NCBI RefSeq assembly: GCF_016545825.1
Contig: NC_052621.1
Span: 20,858,940-20,922,939, forward strand
Direction of reading: 5' to 3'
Source of the DNA: Eucalyptus grandis
Lineage: Eukaryota; Streptophyta; Magnoliopsida; Myrtales; Myrtaceae
DNA: 64,000 bases
Part shown: positions 1-11,989 of the stretch, one piece after another
Position numbering within the stretch: position 1 is the stretch's first letter
Layout of the letters: each line of letters opens with the position of its first letter
Made by a program: the position numbers and the translations under genes
The notes under the pieces: generated by a model
Databases searched by the model: none
Seen by the model: the letters and a program-made list of their open reading frames with translations, nothing else
What the model was told of the DNA's origin: nothing

Positions 1-2158
1 TTTTTGTTTTTCTCCTGATGGCTCTCTTGATTTAGTTGTTATTGTTAAATACTCTCTCTAGAATAGTCTACAATACTCTCTGTGTGTCTATCTCTCAGTG
101 ATAGGTGAATTTTGTGGCAGAAAAACGCTGGGGAAGTCGGTAATGTTTGTAATAAAAGAAGAGTCCACGTTGAAGCTCTGGAGGAGACTTTCTTGTACCA
201 CGTCGGTCATAGGAGGACTATAAAAAGCATACGCATCTTCATCGGGAAGCATAGTAGAAAGCTAAGAAAGAAGCATCCCTTGTATTTAAAGCCTCTGTAA
301 TACAAAATCCATAATTTTCCTATTGCTCTCTCTTTTTGCTTTAAAATTAGCCGCCCACTAACCTTACATTTTCTCACCCTTTTTCAGTATATCAAGCTAA
401 CTGTTATAAATGAATCCTGTTTTCAGTCATGTTCATTTCCCTCTTCAAGCATCTTGAATGGTAGACATTTGGCTGCTATTTATCATCATCAGATGATTAT
501 TCTCTTGTTTCAGTCCTCTTTATGTGTTTCCATTGCCTCTTTCCCATGTCATTCCTCAATGGCTTCAAAATCCAAAGTCATCTATATATTTGCCAATTGC
601 CAAGCAATCAATATTAACATAGTTTTTTGTCTAGGAGAGAAAAATATTTTGAAATGTCCAACATCCTTCCTGAAATAAAAGTTATTCATGTTTCATAGAC
701 CCCCATTGTAAATCTTCTATCAAAATGAACTGACGGTGAACTACTATTATGCACAGACAAAAGCCAGCAAATTGTTGAGAACTGCAACTTTTTAACCTTA
801 CTAAACAAAATTCATATTTTCTGTGTGAACTGCAAATGAACCACAATTTAAAAGATGAAGTTCATTGCTTCATTAAATATTTAGCAATCTTGGGTATCCT
901 TCCAGAGTGGCAATAGCTCGATATCCAGCTTCCTATTGTCTTCCACTTCTGATTAAGCTCAGCTGCCATAAGAAGAGTTATCAATTTTGCAACATGGTCT
1001 GACAAATGATAATTCTAACGTTTTGTAGTTAAAATAGGGAACTGGAAGGAGAAAGCAAACATACAATGTTTTCCTCATGACGTGGCCAATAGAAGCTCTG
1101 GAGATAAATGGGCAACACATTCGAAGCAGCAATGACATAAATAGTCAACGCGTTCTCGCCTATCCGCTCCAGAACCAACGTAGTACGCCTAGGTCCCCTG
1201 AAGCCGACCTGTTGAGGAAAAGCCCATTTGGAAAAATCCAGATTACGTGGAACATAAGGTAAGGCTTGACAAGGACAAGATCCTCACTGTCACTATAGCA
1301 TTAACGCAAGTCAATCAGATTGTAAAATCGTTAATATGTGATTGAGGGAATCCACAATGCATTACCATCAGGTAGATTAGGGTAAAGAGAACACGGGCTA
1401 CAACAGCAGTGATGCCCATTTAACTGAATGTATAGAGAACCTTGCTCCATACTCGCCAGTTACGACAAAGCAAATGATAGATAAATTAATGAAGCTGTCC
1501 TCATAAGTGATAGTTGATTTTGATCAAGATCGAAAGTAAATAACCAAAAAGGTCTAGCTAATAATCAAGATTGAAAGTAAATCTCTGTTGGGTATAATAA
1601 AATCTACGGAATACCAATTCTATGACCTTAAAATGGACAATTACACGTCCAAAGTGATAGCCAACCAAGCTTGTAACCACAGCCATCACTGAACTGCATA
1701 CATAAAGCATAGAGATCATTGGAATCACGAAATGGGTAACAAATCAACAATTGTCCTTCTCCACATAGAAGGCCACCACATTCTATGTCATTTATTGCGA
1801 CATGTGTAATTAAATCACTGACATAACTACAAAAACAAGAAAAATAATGAAAAAACTACATAGCTTTGACCTTTTTACCGACGAAACCACTTTTGATTAA
1901 ACTCCTAACATAGCAAAATCTACAACGCCCACCCTCTTTTTCTTTCCTTCTTTCCATCCCTCATACTAGTCCCTCCACTCTTCCCTGATGAGCAGGTCTT
2001 AAAATGAGACGAAAGAATGAAGATCGGAATCTCATGAAATCACCTTAAGAGGCCTTCAGGATCAAAGGGGCTTTGGCACCATGATGGAACATTTGCAGGC
2101 AACGGACCAAAATCTGGAGAATTATTACTCTATTGTTGTGAAAGAGACTGAATTATCA
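1..2158. other. 3' flank of an upstream DUF247 unit (non-coding)
   Basis: No gene is supported here apart from the coding relic noted at the right end. Bases about 407-560 and 750-1700 align by eye with 60710-60850, 61150-61280 and 63200-64000, the 3' flank of the intact DUF247 gene. The window therefore probably opens some tens of bases downstream of the stop codon of another DUF247 copy. About 350 bases near 60-405 have no counterpart in the other flank. The short open frames at 112-300, 454-678 and 1077-1262 show no recognisable domain. Confidence 0.6.
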
Positions 2159-2586
2159 TGTTGGAATTTGCGGAAGCGTGTGATTAATGTGTGTGCAAGT
2201 GTGTGAACTTTCAAGAGGGCTAAGGAAAGAACAATATGGGTAAGAAAATAATTTGCAGCAAGGGAACACAAGGGAACAAAATAAAACCTTTTATTTATTG
2301 ATTTGTAGTACAAAGTACAAAGGAAGGGGAGGAGCTTACCTTTTTGCTCTGCCTTTCTACGCTCCCCCCCTCCTTCCCTATTTATAGGGACACTCCACCG
2401 ACTTAGCCCATCTTCTAGGAGTTTCTTTTACAATTTTTTTTTTTTTTCTAGAAAAATAGGCTTTTTAAAGGTAAATATCTCTGCCATTTTTAGAGATAAT
2501 TCCATAGAGTCTTCTAGAGTTTTTCTTGAAATTTCTAGCTCATATTTATCTTGAAGTTTCTAGAAAATTGGATCAATAATTTAACA
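2159..2586 (-). repeat. Copia 3' LTR
   Basis: This 428-bp repeat matches 23493-23912 with few substitutions and small indels (poly-T and poly-C length). It has TG...CA ends. A TATAAATA box lies on the minus strand at 2379-2386. Confidence 0.95.
2379..2386 (-). promoter_or_regulatory. TATA box in copia 3' LTR
   Basis: TATAAATA on the minus strand in a conserved CCTATAAATAGG context. The same box occurs in the 5' LTR (23711-23718) and in the solo LTR (62825-62832), which supports it as the element's core promoter. Confidence 0.65.
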
Positions 2587-2595
2587 CTCCTCCTT
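2587..2595 (-). other. Copia polypurine tract
   Basis: AAGGAGGAG on the minus strand directly abuts the 3' LTR, the position expected for the plus-strand DNA primer. Confidence 0.7.
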
Positions 2596-2604
2596 GATCC
2601 AATT

Positions 2605-5572
2605 TCATGCTACTCCGAGCATTTCCCGCAATATCTCGAACTTGGCTCGCGATAGTGCTTTAGTGAAGATTTCGGCTACTTGTTCCTCGGTTTTGCAATA
2701 TTTCAGCTTGATCTCTTTGTTATATTGCACCTCTCGTATGAAGTGATATTTGATGTCGATATGTTTGGTTCTTCAATGGAATACTGAATTCTTTGATATA
2801 GCGATTGCAGACTTATTGTCGCAAAGTATTGGAGTTGATTCCATCTGTGCTTCTCTAATGTCTTCTAGAATTCTTCAAAGCCATATTGCTTGACTGGTGG
2901 TTGTAGTAGCTGCAATGTATTCAGCTTCTGCGGTAGACTGTGCCACCAAGTCTTGTTTTTTGGATGCTCATGAGAATATTTCAGAACCTAGAGTGAATGC
3001 ATAGCCAATTGTACTTTTCCTATCATCAGCTGAACTAGCCCAGTTGCTATCAGTGTAGCCAATGAGCTTGGCGTTAGCACTTGGGCGATACCAAATGCCG
3101 TAATCTATAGTTCCTCGTAAATATCTGAGAATTCTCTTGGCAGCTCCAGAGTGAATTTGACTCGGACTTTGCATGAATCGTGATAGTAGACTTGTTGCAT
3201 ACATAATATCCAGTCGTGTAGCAAAGTGAGATATAGCGGTATCGCCGATCAAACTTCTATAGAGGGAGGCATCGGATTTTTCTGCTCCATCTTCCTTCAA
3301 TAGTTTTTCATTTGTCATGAGCAGGGTTGAAACTGCTTTGCAATAGTTCATCTTGAATTTCTTTAAGAGATTCTCGATATATTTTTTCTGCGAGATAAAA
3401 ATTCCTTCATCTTGATTGACTTCAAACCGAGGAAATAGTTCATCAAGCCCAAGTCCGTCATTTCAAATGTTTTCATCATTTCTTCTTTGAATTCTTGGAT
3501 CATTGTCTCATTATTTCCTATATATATGAGATCATCTACATATAGAGAGACAATGAGAGTGTCGAACTCCCCTTGGGTCTTGATGTAGAGTGTTGGCTCA
3601 CTTATACTCCTCCTGAATCCTTGCTTGATGAAGTACTCATCAATTCTACTATACCACGCACGTGGTGCTTGTTTTAACCCATATAAGGCTTTCTTGAGTT
3701 TGAGAACTTTTTCTTCTTGGCCTATTACAGTAAAGCCTTGTGGTTGTTCCACATATATTTCTTCTTGAAGATATCCATTTAAAAATGCCGACTTCACATC
3801 TAGTTGATGGATATTCCATTCTTTTTGTGCCGCTAAGGCTATAAGTGCTCAAATAGTATCAAGGCGAGCGATGGGAGCAAAAGTTTCAGTATAGTTGATA
3901 CCTGGTTGTTGCAAGTATCCTTTCGCCACAAGCCTTGCTTTATGCTTCTGGATTGATTCCGCATTGAGCTTCGTCTTATAGACCCACTTGACACCAATGA
4001 TCTCTTTGTCTTCGGGTCGATCGACAAGCTCCCAAGTTTCATTTTTCTCAATCATCTTGATCTCTTCCTCCATGGCTTTTATCCAGACTTCATCTTTGGA
4101 TGCTTGTTCGTAGTTTTCTGGTTCCAAAATAGCAAAGCTGCATGTGTCATAAATTCTTCTAAGGGCTTTTACCCTTAGTACTGGAGACTCTGGAGTAGAT
4201 TCTTCTTGCGTTACTCTTGGAGAGCTTGGTGGAGTTATGTCATGAGTGGTGGAATCCGGTACTTCTCCTTCTTCTTGTGACGTTGACTCCTCTTGAGCAG
4301 GTGGTATGTCTAGCAAGGTGATATACTTCTTCTTGATCTTCTCATCCTCCCAATTCCAGGCAGCATTCTTGTCGAACTCGACGTCTTGACTAATCATAAG
4401 CTTCTTAGTTCTTAGGTTGTAAATCCGATAGCCTTTTGATTGGTCATTGTAGCCAAGGAATATTCCTTTTTCTGTCTTTTCATCTAGCTTACTCATTTTT
4501 TGAGCAGGGATGTGGACGTAGCAAATGCATCCAAACACTTTGAGATGCTTTGCTGAAGGCTTCCGTCCACTCCATGCTTTGACTGGAGTTTTATTTTGAA
4601 CTACTTTAGTTGGACACTTGTTTAGTAGGTTTACAACAGTATAAACTGCTTCTGCCCAGAAAGTGTTGGGAAGGCCTTTCTCCTTTAGCATAGACCTTGC
4701 CATCTCCATGACGGTTCTATTTTTTCTTTCAGCTACTCCATTTTGTTCTAGGGCGTAGCCAACGATTAGTTGATGACGGACTCCTTCATCTTCACAAAAT
4801 TTATTAAACTCCTTTGAATTGTATTTTGTGCCTCTGTCACTCCTTAGGACTTTGATTCTTTGGCCACTTTGATTCTCGACGTGGTTCTTGAATTTTCTAA
4901 AGATAGAGAAAACCTCAGATCTTTCTTGAAGAAAGTATACCCATGTCATTCTTGTGTAATCATCAATGAATAGGATGAAATATTTATTTTGACTAGGTGT
5001 AGGTGTCCTCATCGGACCGCACACGTCTGTGTGGACAAGTTCCAATGGCTCCTTAGCTTTCCAAGCAACTCCAGATGGGAAGGACTGTCTCTGTTGTTTT
5101 CCAAGAAGACAGCCTTCACAAACATCCGAAATTTCTGTGATGGCTGGAAAATCTCTCATCATATTTTTCTGATGGAGAATTTTTAGCCTAGCAAAATTGA
5201 AGTGGCCAAATCTTCGATACCATAGCCATGAATCATCAAGTTGAGCTTTCATGGCTATATCTTGACATATTTCCATTGAATAGGAAAATTGTTATTTTTC
5301 ATCTTAAGGCAATGAGATTTTTATATTTATCATAGATAATGCAGGTATCTCTATTAAAATATAGAGAATACCCACTTTGTATCATTTGGCCCACACTTTA
5401 AGAGATTTTGTGCAAGACGAGAGACTAGATATACATTATGTATATATTTTGGGCTTTTATTCGTTTCCACAGCGATGGTGCCTTTTCCTTTGACATCTAC
5501 TAATGCACCATTGCCCAACTTTACTTGGGATTTCACTGACTTATCAATATTAGTGAATATAGATTCGTCCCC
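2605..5572 (-). pseudogene. Copia pol: protease, integrase, RT, RNase H (decayed)
   Basis: Read on the minus strand, the frame covers the C-terminal half of protease, GAG-pre-integrase (5276 leftwards, with HxxxH and CxxC), the integrase core with DDYTRMTWVYFL, an N-terminal RT block, RT with LYVDDLIYIGNN near 3530, and copia RNase H with YTDSNWAS near 3040. The stop is at 2605-2607. Lesions seen: two frameshifts around 5280-5420; a TGA where Arg is expected after LDTI near 3850 (CGA to TGA, consistent with CpG decay); a frameshift near 3427; a TGA for Trp near 2968; another TGA near 2775. Its upstream part continues across the nested Ogre-1 into the gag segment at 22426-23398. It cannot make a functional polyprotein. 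Confidence 0.9.
5568..5572. repeat. Target site duplication of Ogre-1 (left)
   Basis: TCCCC here and at 22426-22430. The duplicated bases fall in the copia protease codons just after the DSG motif. Confidence 0.9.
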
Positions 5573-8217
5573 TGTCGCGACCTAAATTTTCGGGTGCACC
5601 ACCTAAAACTAGGTTAATGGACTACTAAGTTTTTACACTTAGCTCGGGCTCTCCCAAGCCCATACCAAATCGCGACTTAAGTCTAAATTTTTAAACATGC
5701 AAGAGGTTATTATCTAGGAGTCGCCACTAATCGGTTTATGGTAGGTCGATTAGACACCTAAGTAAAATAAATGGAGATTTATTTTACTCCTACGAACTGA
5801 GGGCGAGGGTACGGAGACTTGGTTACACTAGAATTTTCTAATGCCCTTTCGGTACCATTTCTTTTTAATTTTTCAAAATGTTTTTGCAAGTAGATTTATT
5901 TTAACCTAAATTACTATCATGCAAATGTGGTGATCACACGGGTGCTCATCCATTATTTAAAACATTCAAATAAATAAATTGCATCACACAAAGCAAGTAA
6001 TCATTTTTTTTTGGATTTTCTTAAAATTGGAGTTCTTTTATAAAAATGCATTTTTTTAACTAAATGACTTAATCCTATTAATATGCAAATTCTAATTAAA
6101 TGGGTCAATTATGCAAATTAATTAACATGCACCTAATGACCTAATTTTACTAATGAACAAATTCTGATTAAATGCCTCTATTATGCGAACTAGTTAACAT
6201 GTGCCTAGTATTTTTGCAATTTTTTTATTGGAATTCAAAATTTATGAAAACCCTAATTAACCTATCTAAAAGGGATAATTTTCTAATTTATTCTAGGGAT
6301 TAATTTGACTTAAACCCTATCCTATCTCAGAAAACTATTTTTTTATTTTAAAAAAAAAGAGAATGAGAATATGAAAATGTGCCGATTATATCTAAGACTC
6401 TAAAAAGGCTATTTAAGTCTAATCCTAACTTATTTTTTAAAATATCTAAAAATGCAGTCCTAAAAATATAATCCTAAAAATTTGATTAATTAAACCTAGA
6501 TGTCTATTATATTAACCTTAATGTCCTAAGCTCATGCAAAGTTTTTTTGAATATTTTGATTTTTGATTTTTTAGTTTCTTTTTAGTTTTTTTTTTAAAGT
6601 TGAATAATTGTTAAACAATGGTTAAATCTAAACAATTAATATAATCACTAAATAAAGGATCAAAATAATCGGAAAAATAACCCGACGTCTCACAGGTTAA
6701 ATTAACAATTATTCTAACCCTAATCACCACAATAACTTAAAATAATTAAAAATCTAGTCCAAGTCTTACGGACCAAATTAAATAATTATTATGATTTAAC
6801 AATTGAGATTCTACCAAAAAGCCCAAAAAATTAAAAAATAATTAGAAAAATGACCCGATGTCTCTCGGATCAAATTAATAATTATATTAATTTCGGACAA
6901 AATTCCTACGGATAATGCATACTAAATTCACAAATATTAACATCCACCATTACAAATTAAATACCTAAACTAAAAATGCTATCAAATGAAATAAGCAAAA
7001 ATAACGTAACAAATAAAATAAACTAAACTATAAAAGTAAAACAAAATAAAATAAAAAGAACAAAAAACTACCTAAAGGTAAAAGGGGGTAAACCGGACAG
7101 CGCTGGCCTGTCGTCGGGGCTTCGGCGGGGAGCGGCTGCAGGTGGACGGCGGCAGGCTTGAGCTCGGGGCAGCAGAGATCGGTGGAGCAAGGGCACAGCG
7201 CGGGGTCTGTTGGGGCAGAGAAGGGTCGCGGCGACAGGGCGCGGGCTGAGGCGCGGTGGCGGAGTCGTCTGCGGTGCGGGGCTCGGGCGGAGGCGCGGTG
7301 GCGGAGTCGTCTGCGGTGCGGGGCTCGGGTCCAGGCGCGAGGGGCTGTTGGCTACAGATTCGACGGCGTCGACGGTTGCGATGGTGGGCGCGAAGAGCGA
7401 ACCGGCGAGGTGGCGAGGCGCGACGGTGGCCGGCGTCGTGGTGCAGGCGCGGGCACGGGCTGGTGTCCACGTGAAGAAGAAGAACAGTTGCTGCTGCTGC
7501 TTTTTCTTTTTTTTTCTTTTTTTTTTTTTTTCTGTCTCCTCACACGACGTCTCTCTGCTGTACCTTTCTGCAGAAACCAAAACTCACTTTTGGTGGACTT
7601 TGACTCATGCAAAAAGGAAAAATGAACAATAGAAATAGAAGATGATCCCCTTTGTACGAATTCTCTTCCCTATTTTTTTAGCTCTCGCTCACTTTTCTTT
7701 TTCCTTGCACTTCTGCAGATTGTCAGAAGAGAAGAAAAATGACTTTTCTTGGACGACAAAGGAGGTTTCCTCTTCTTTTTTTTTCACTTTCACGAATTCT
7801 CTCGGGTTTTCTTCTCACGAAAATTTTTACAAATTCCCCCAATTTTTCGCACCCCCAACCTTGTGCAAGTCAACTCCTTTTATAATGTTTTCGCACGACC
7901 ACTTTCTATGGTAAATTTCAAACTTCCATCTTCTATTGCATTAAATTAAGAATGCAAATCGGGGCATGATTTCGCAATTAGCTCGATTTTGCGCCGATTC
8001 CTTCCATTTTATAAAAATCCTTGCCCTTTATTTACCTAATTTTAAAATTGTTTCTGCATTTAACAAAATCTGAATATTCATCAGAATTTTAAAATTCCAT
8101 GCATAATCAATCAAATCAATCTCCCTCATTTTTTTTTTTCATTTTTTCCTTTTATTTGTTCCAATGCAATTTTTATTTTCTTTATTTTCCTAGATTTGCT
8201 AAAAATAGGTGTCAACA
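5573..8217 (-). repeat. Ogre-1 3' LTR
   Basis: Matches 19774-22425 almost throughout. It is AT-rich except for a GC-rich island at about 7090-7470 that contains two copies of a 42-bp unit (7248-7331), then a GCT-rich and poly-T tract. Open frames in the island on both strands are GC-rich artefacts. It carries no gene of its own. Confidence 0.95.
7248..7331. repeat. 42-bp tandem duplication in the Ogre-1 LTR
   Basis: Two adjacent near-identical 42-bp GC-rich units starting GAGGCGCGGTGG. The same pair is present in the other LTR at 21454-21537, so it was part of the inserted element. Confidence 0.85.
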
Positions 8218-8234
8218 AAGCTGCCCCCTCTTTG
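8218..8234 (-). other. Ogre-1 polypurine tract
   Basis: AAAGAGGGGGCAGCTT on the element strand directly precedes the 3' LTR. Ogre-2 has the near-identical AAAGAGGGGGCAAA at 51961-51974. Confidence 0.8.
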
Positions 8235-8455
8235 AAGGTGAACTCGTAGATGTTGCATTCAAAGACAAGTTGAGACCTAAATGTTAATCATGCAGATGTA
8301 CCGAATGACTTTTTTTTTTTGGAAGATGAGTCCCATTTTGAAATGAAATTTATATGATGCATGGAAATGCTAATGCAAATGATAAAGGAACTTACCTGGA
8401 ATTACTTACCTTAGGGGATGGTAGAGTAACTCAAGATAGATTGGTATTACATGTC

Positions 8456-9073
8456 CAGGACCCGTACCATTCTACGGTCGCCCAAAATAGTAACATGGCT
8501 TCGTAAAGAGATTACTTTCCTAGGACCCGTACCATTCTACGGTCGCCTAGAATAGTAACACGACTTCACAACGTGACTGTTTGCTTTCCCAGGACTCGTA
8601 CCATTCTACGGCCGCCTAGAATAGTAACACGACTTCACAAAGTGACTGCTTTCCCAGGACCCGTACCATTCTACGGTCGCCTGAATGATGAAATTGCTCT
8701 TCCAGGACCCGTACTATTCTACGATCGCCTGTTAGAGCAATAAATGTTGTCTAGGACCCGTACCATTCTACGGTCGCTTAAACTGGGATTGTTTGGTTGT
8801 GTCTAGGACCCGTACCATTCTACGGTCGCCTAAACCGGGATTCTTTTCGGGACCCGTACCATTCTACGGTCGCCTGAATAAGGAATAGGTGTTGTCAGGA
8901 CCCGTACCATTCTACGGTCGCTTTGTTAGAGCAATAAATGTTGTCTAGGACCTGTACCATTCTACGGTCGCCTAGACTAAGGTTTTGCTTGGCTAGGACT
9001 CGAACCATTCTTCGGTCGCCCAGCCTTTCGACAGAAATCATTCGACCAGGACCCGAACCATTCTTCGGTCGCC
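8456..9073 (-). repeat. Ogre-1 3' UTR tandem array with hairpin core
   Basis: Twelve copies of a roughly 26-bp core are spaced about 45-68 bp apart, starting near 8456, 8520, 8590, 8656, 8703, 8752, 8803, 8849, 8896, 8946, 8994 and 9047. On the element strand the core folds as arm GACCGTA, loop GAATGG, arm TACGGGTC with one unpaired G. The first ten cores carry the GTA/TAC pair and the last two carry GAA/TTC; nearly all keep base pairing. Sequences between cores are partly similar to each other (for example the AATAGTAACACGACTTCAC spacers). Satellite-like arrays in 3' UTRs are an established feature of Ogre-type elements. Confidence 0.9.
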
Positions 9074-10717
9074 TTAATCAGATTGAATCTGGAGGAAAAA
9101 TCTTTGGGGGACAACTCAATTAAGTGTCGGTATGCTTAAAAGGGAATACCTGTGCAATAACAAATATTCAAGGTATGGATAGAGATGTACTTACCTGGTA
9201 ACATCTCCGATCTTCGAAGATACGTCTCCTGCAAAACATGGTCATAGGAGAAGCAACATGCATTTGTAATCATAAACATGCATCAATATAATGGAGGTTC
9301 ATGATGATTTCCATTAATCTTGCATCACCTAATTTCCATTGGGAAGTATCTTAAAAGATATTCCAATCTGAACACATGAGTGTCATCGATGTGTCAAATA
9401 AGGGATCTTTTGGTCTGAAAGGACTTTTCTCTCATCCTTATCAAAAGGGTTGTTTCATCCTGACCTTTGACGCAGGATTTTAACAATCACTCTATCTCAC
9501 TATCATCATGCTAAACAAGGTTTTGTGCAATCTCGCAAGTGATACAACCTTACCAATCTGAGAGGTCTTGAACAAGGACCGTAATGTGGGCTTGGTCAAC
9601 GGCTTAACAAAAGGGACTCTTTGAGTCGAGGCTTTTGAAAGAATGAGTGATATTCTGTAATCATCTCTGGGTTTACAAGTCAAGAACCCTGCAAAATGAG
9701 AGAAGAATAATCTTGCTCGCACTTCTTTGAGCGATGCTTAAACATGTGAACTCCTAGGTTAATTCAAGTGCCCTAATCAGAAGAGACTTTGCAAAGGACG
9801 TAACGTAGGCTTGGTTCATGGGTTGAGAAATGAAAGGATCATTAGGCTCAAAAAGTGTTTAGGGGAGGGTCAAAGTTGGTGATCATCTTGACATTTCCAC
9901 CACTTTCCTTCTCCACTGTCAAAGATTTTTATCACAACTCTATTGATTGCAACAACATTTGAGAGGTTTTTTTTTTTTTTTGGCATTGGCCTTGCTCAAG
10001 AGTTTTTTTGGCATTGGCCTTGCTTTTTCATGCCCCGTTATTTTGCACTTATTTTTTTGAACTTGCACAACCATCCTTTGCAGCATTCTAAACCATGTTA
10101 CTTGAATGGTTCTTTTTGCCTTGCCCCAGTGTGGGGGATGATCACCAACTGGGTTTAATATGAAATAAATTCATAGGCTCAAGTGGGCTATGCAATGGAT
10201 AAAAGTGTATAGGATAAAGAAATAACTGCTCTTCGTCATCCTAAGGCACTTCAAATTACCGTACGAGTTACACTGCAAAAGCAATATTCGAAGATTGATG
10301 CAAGTGGGAGCAAGAAGATTCCTACCATTCATTTCAAATTTGTCCCAATGTGGGATGATTCTTGACAGGGATAATTTTAAAAAATCTCCATAAGTGTATG
10401 GGGCTCAAAGGGGTTGAGCAATGGATCACCTATAGTGTTTGTGATAGAGAAACGAATGCCTCTCATTACCTTGGTTGACGTACCATTTGCGAGATAGCCC
10501 TATTCCTTGTGGGCATGGAATTTTTCACACAACTCACTAGGGGTTAGTGTATGAAACAGTGTATGGAACAAGGCTTGCCTTTCGTCATTCCAAAGTACTT
10601 TATTTGACACATTTAATTCATCTCACACAATTCATCAGGGAAAATATGCAATATTTGCAACAAATTTGAATAATTGAACTCATTGAAGCAATTTATTGAT
10701 CATTGAAATGCTTGCGT
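9074..10717 (-). other. Ogre-1 3' untranslated region
   Basis: No supported coding sequence. It contains a local duplication of a GGCATTGGCCTTGC motif near 9975-10025, whose reverse complement recurs in the Ogre-2 3' UTR near 49030-49125. The long UTR is therefore homologous between the two elements. Confidence 0.7.
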
Positions 10718-11977
10718 TCAAAACATGACATGGCAAAATTCTATCATGGATAATACTTCTTGACAAAGATCTGAATTAACAGGAGTGGAAAACTCACGAC
10801 CATCCATTTCTGCCAATATTAAGGCATCGCCGGGAAATATCTTCTTTACCACATATGGGCCGCTGTAATTTGGAGCAAACTTGCCTCCAGGATCTGGAAA
10901 GATCGGCAACAGCTTCCTTAGGACTAGGTCATTTACCTCAAAATGCCTTGGCCGCACCTTCCGATTGAAAGATCTGGCTATTCTCTGTTGATATGCTTGG
11001 CCATGACAGAGAGCTTTTAGTCTTTTCTCGTCGATCAAGTTCAATTGCTCGAATCTTTGTTGTGACCATTCTGCCTCAGATAACTCCACTTGGGATAAAA
11101 CCCTCAGAGAAGGAATCTCCACTTCTACAGGTAGAACTGCCTCCATGCCGTACACCAAAGCGAACGGGGTTGCTCTAGTGGAAGTGCGGATTGATGTCCG
11201 GTATGCCATTAGTGCGAAGGGTAGCCTGTCATGCCAATCTCGATAATTCACGGCTGTCTTAGCCAAAATCTTCTTAATGTTCTTATTGGCCGCTTCAACA
11301 GCCCCATTCATTTGAGGGTGGTAAGGAGACGAATTCAGATGCTTGATTTTGAATTCTCTGAACAACTCATCAACAAGTTTGTTGTTCAAATTGGTCCCAT
11401 TATCGGTGATGATTGCTTTAGGGACACTATAGCGAGCAATTATGTCACGTTTGACAAACTTCACAACATTACGAGCAGTGACACTTGCAAAGGATGTAGC
11501 TTCGATCCATTTGGAGAAATAGTCTATTGCCACCAAAATGAATCGATGTCCATTTGAAGCCTTGGGATTGATTGGGCCAATCACATCAATACCCCACATC
11601 AAGAAAGGCCATGGCTCTGAAAACTGATGCAGCTCGGTTGGAGGAACATTTATCTTATTTCCATGAATCTGGCAACGGTGACAACTTCGAACATACCGGA
11701 TGCAGTCACTTTCCAATGTGAGCCAGTAGTACCCTAATCTCATAATCTTCTTGGCTAACATATGTCCATTCATATGGGGGCCACATACTCCTTCGTGCAC
11801 TTCTTGCATGATTTGAGTGGCTTCGACTGCATCTATACATCGCAACAAGACAGAATCGTAAGATCTCTTATACAAATTCTCACCACTGACGAAAAATTTC
11901 GAAGCCATCTTCATGATATACTTCCTATCAGCCTGAGTACTTCCTTCGGGGAATTCCTGCTTCTTAATGTAATTCAT
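10718..11977 (-). CDS. Ogre-1 integrase
   Basis: A 419-residue open frame that would integrate element cDNA into the host genome. The N-terminal zinc-binding HHCC region is seen at H61, H68, C99 and C102. The retroviral integrase core shows GIDVIGP with D131, the TDNG motif with D192, and NGAVEAANK with E228. The last two acidic residues have the canonical D-35-E spacing. The C-terminal part has the gypsy GPY/F-like segment (NYSGPYVVKKI). It is in the same frame as the RNase H ORF upstream, separated only by a TGA (11990-11992) where a Trp codon is expected. The Met shown is therefore probably not a real start but an internal residue of a polyprotein. The catalytic residues look intact. Confidence 0.9.
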   Translation of the reverse strand: MNYIKKQEFPEGSTQADRKYIMKMASKFFVSGENLYKRSYDSVLLRCIDAVEATQIMQEVHEGVCGPHMNGHMLAKKIMRLGYYWLTLESDCIRYVRSCHRCQIHGNKINVPPTELHQFSEPWPFLMWGIDVIGPINPKASNGHRFILVAIDYFSKWIEATSFASVTARNVVKFVKRDIIARYSVPKAIITDNGTNLNNKLVDELFREFKIKHLNSSPYHPQMNGAVEAANKNIKKILAKTAVNYRDWHDRLPFALMAYRTSIRTSTRATPFALVYGMEAVLPVEVEIPSLRVLSQVELSEAEWSQQRFEQLNLIDEKRLKALCHGQAYQQRIARSFNRKVRPRHFEVNDLVLRKLLPIFPDPGGKFAPNYSGPYVVKKIFPGDALILAEMDGREFSTPVNSDLCQEVLSMIEFCHVMF

Positions 11978-11989
11978 GATATCGTAATA

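Noticed and set aside
7068..7625. Several overlapping open frames of 70-170 codons on both strands (also at 21232-21833)
   Set aside because: They lie in the GC-rich island of the Ogre-1 LTR, are low-complexity and occur in many frames at once; compositional artefacts.
8456..9073. Regular 26-bp repeats with about 25-40-bp spacers that look like a CRISPR array
   Set aside because: The array sits in the 3' UTR of a plant Ogre element, its spacers resemble one another, and there are no cas genes. It is a retroelement tandem array.
10993..11557. Plus-strand frames within the integrase region of Ogre-1
   Set aside because: Antisense shadows of the minus-strand integrase, which has all the motifs.
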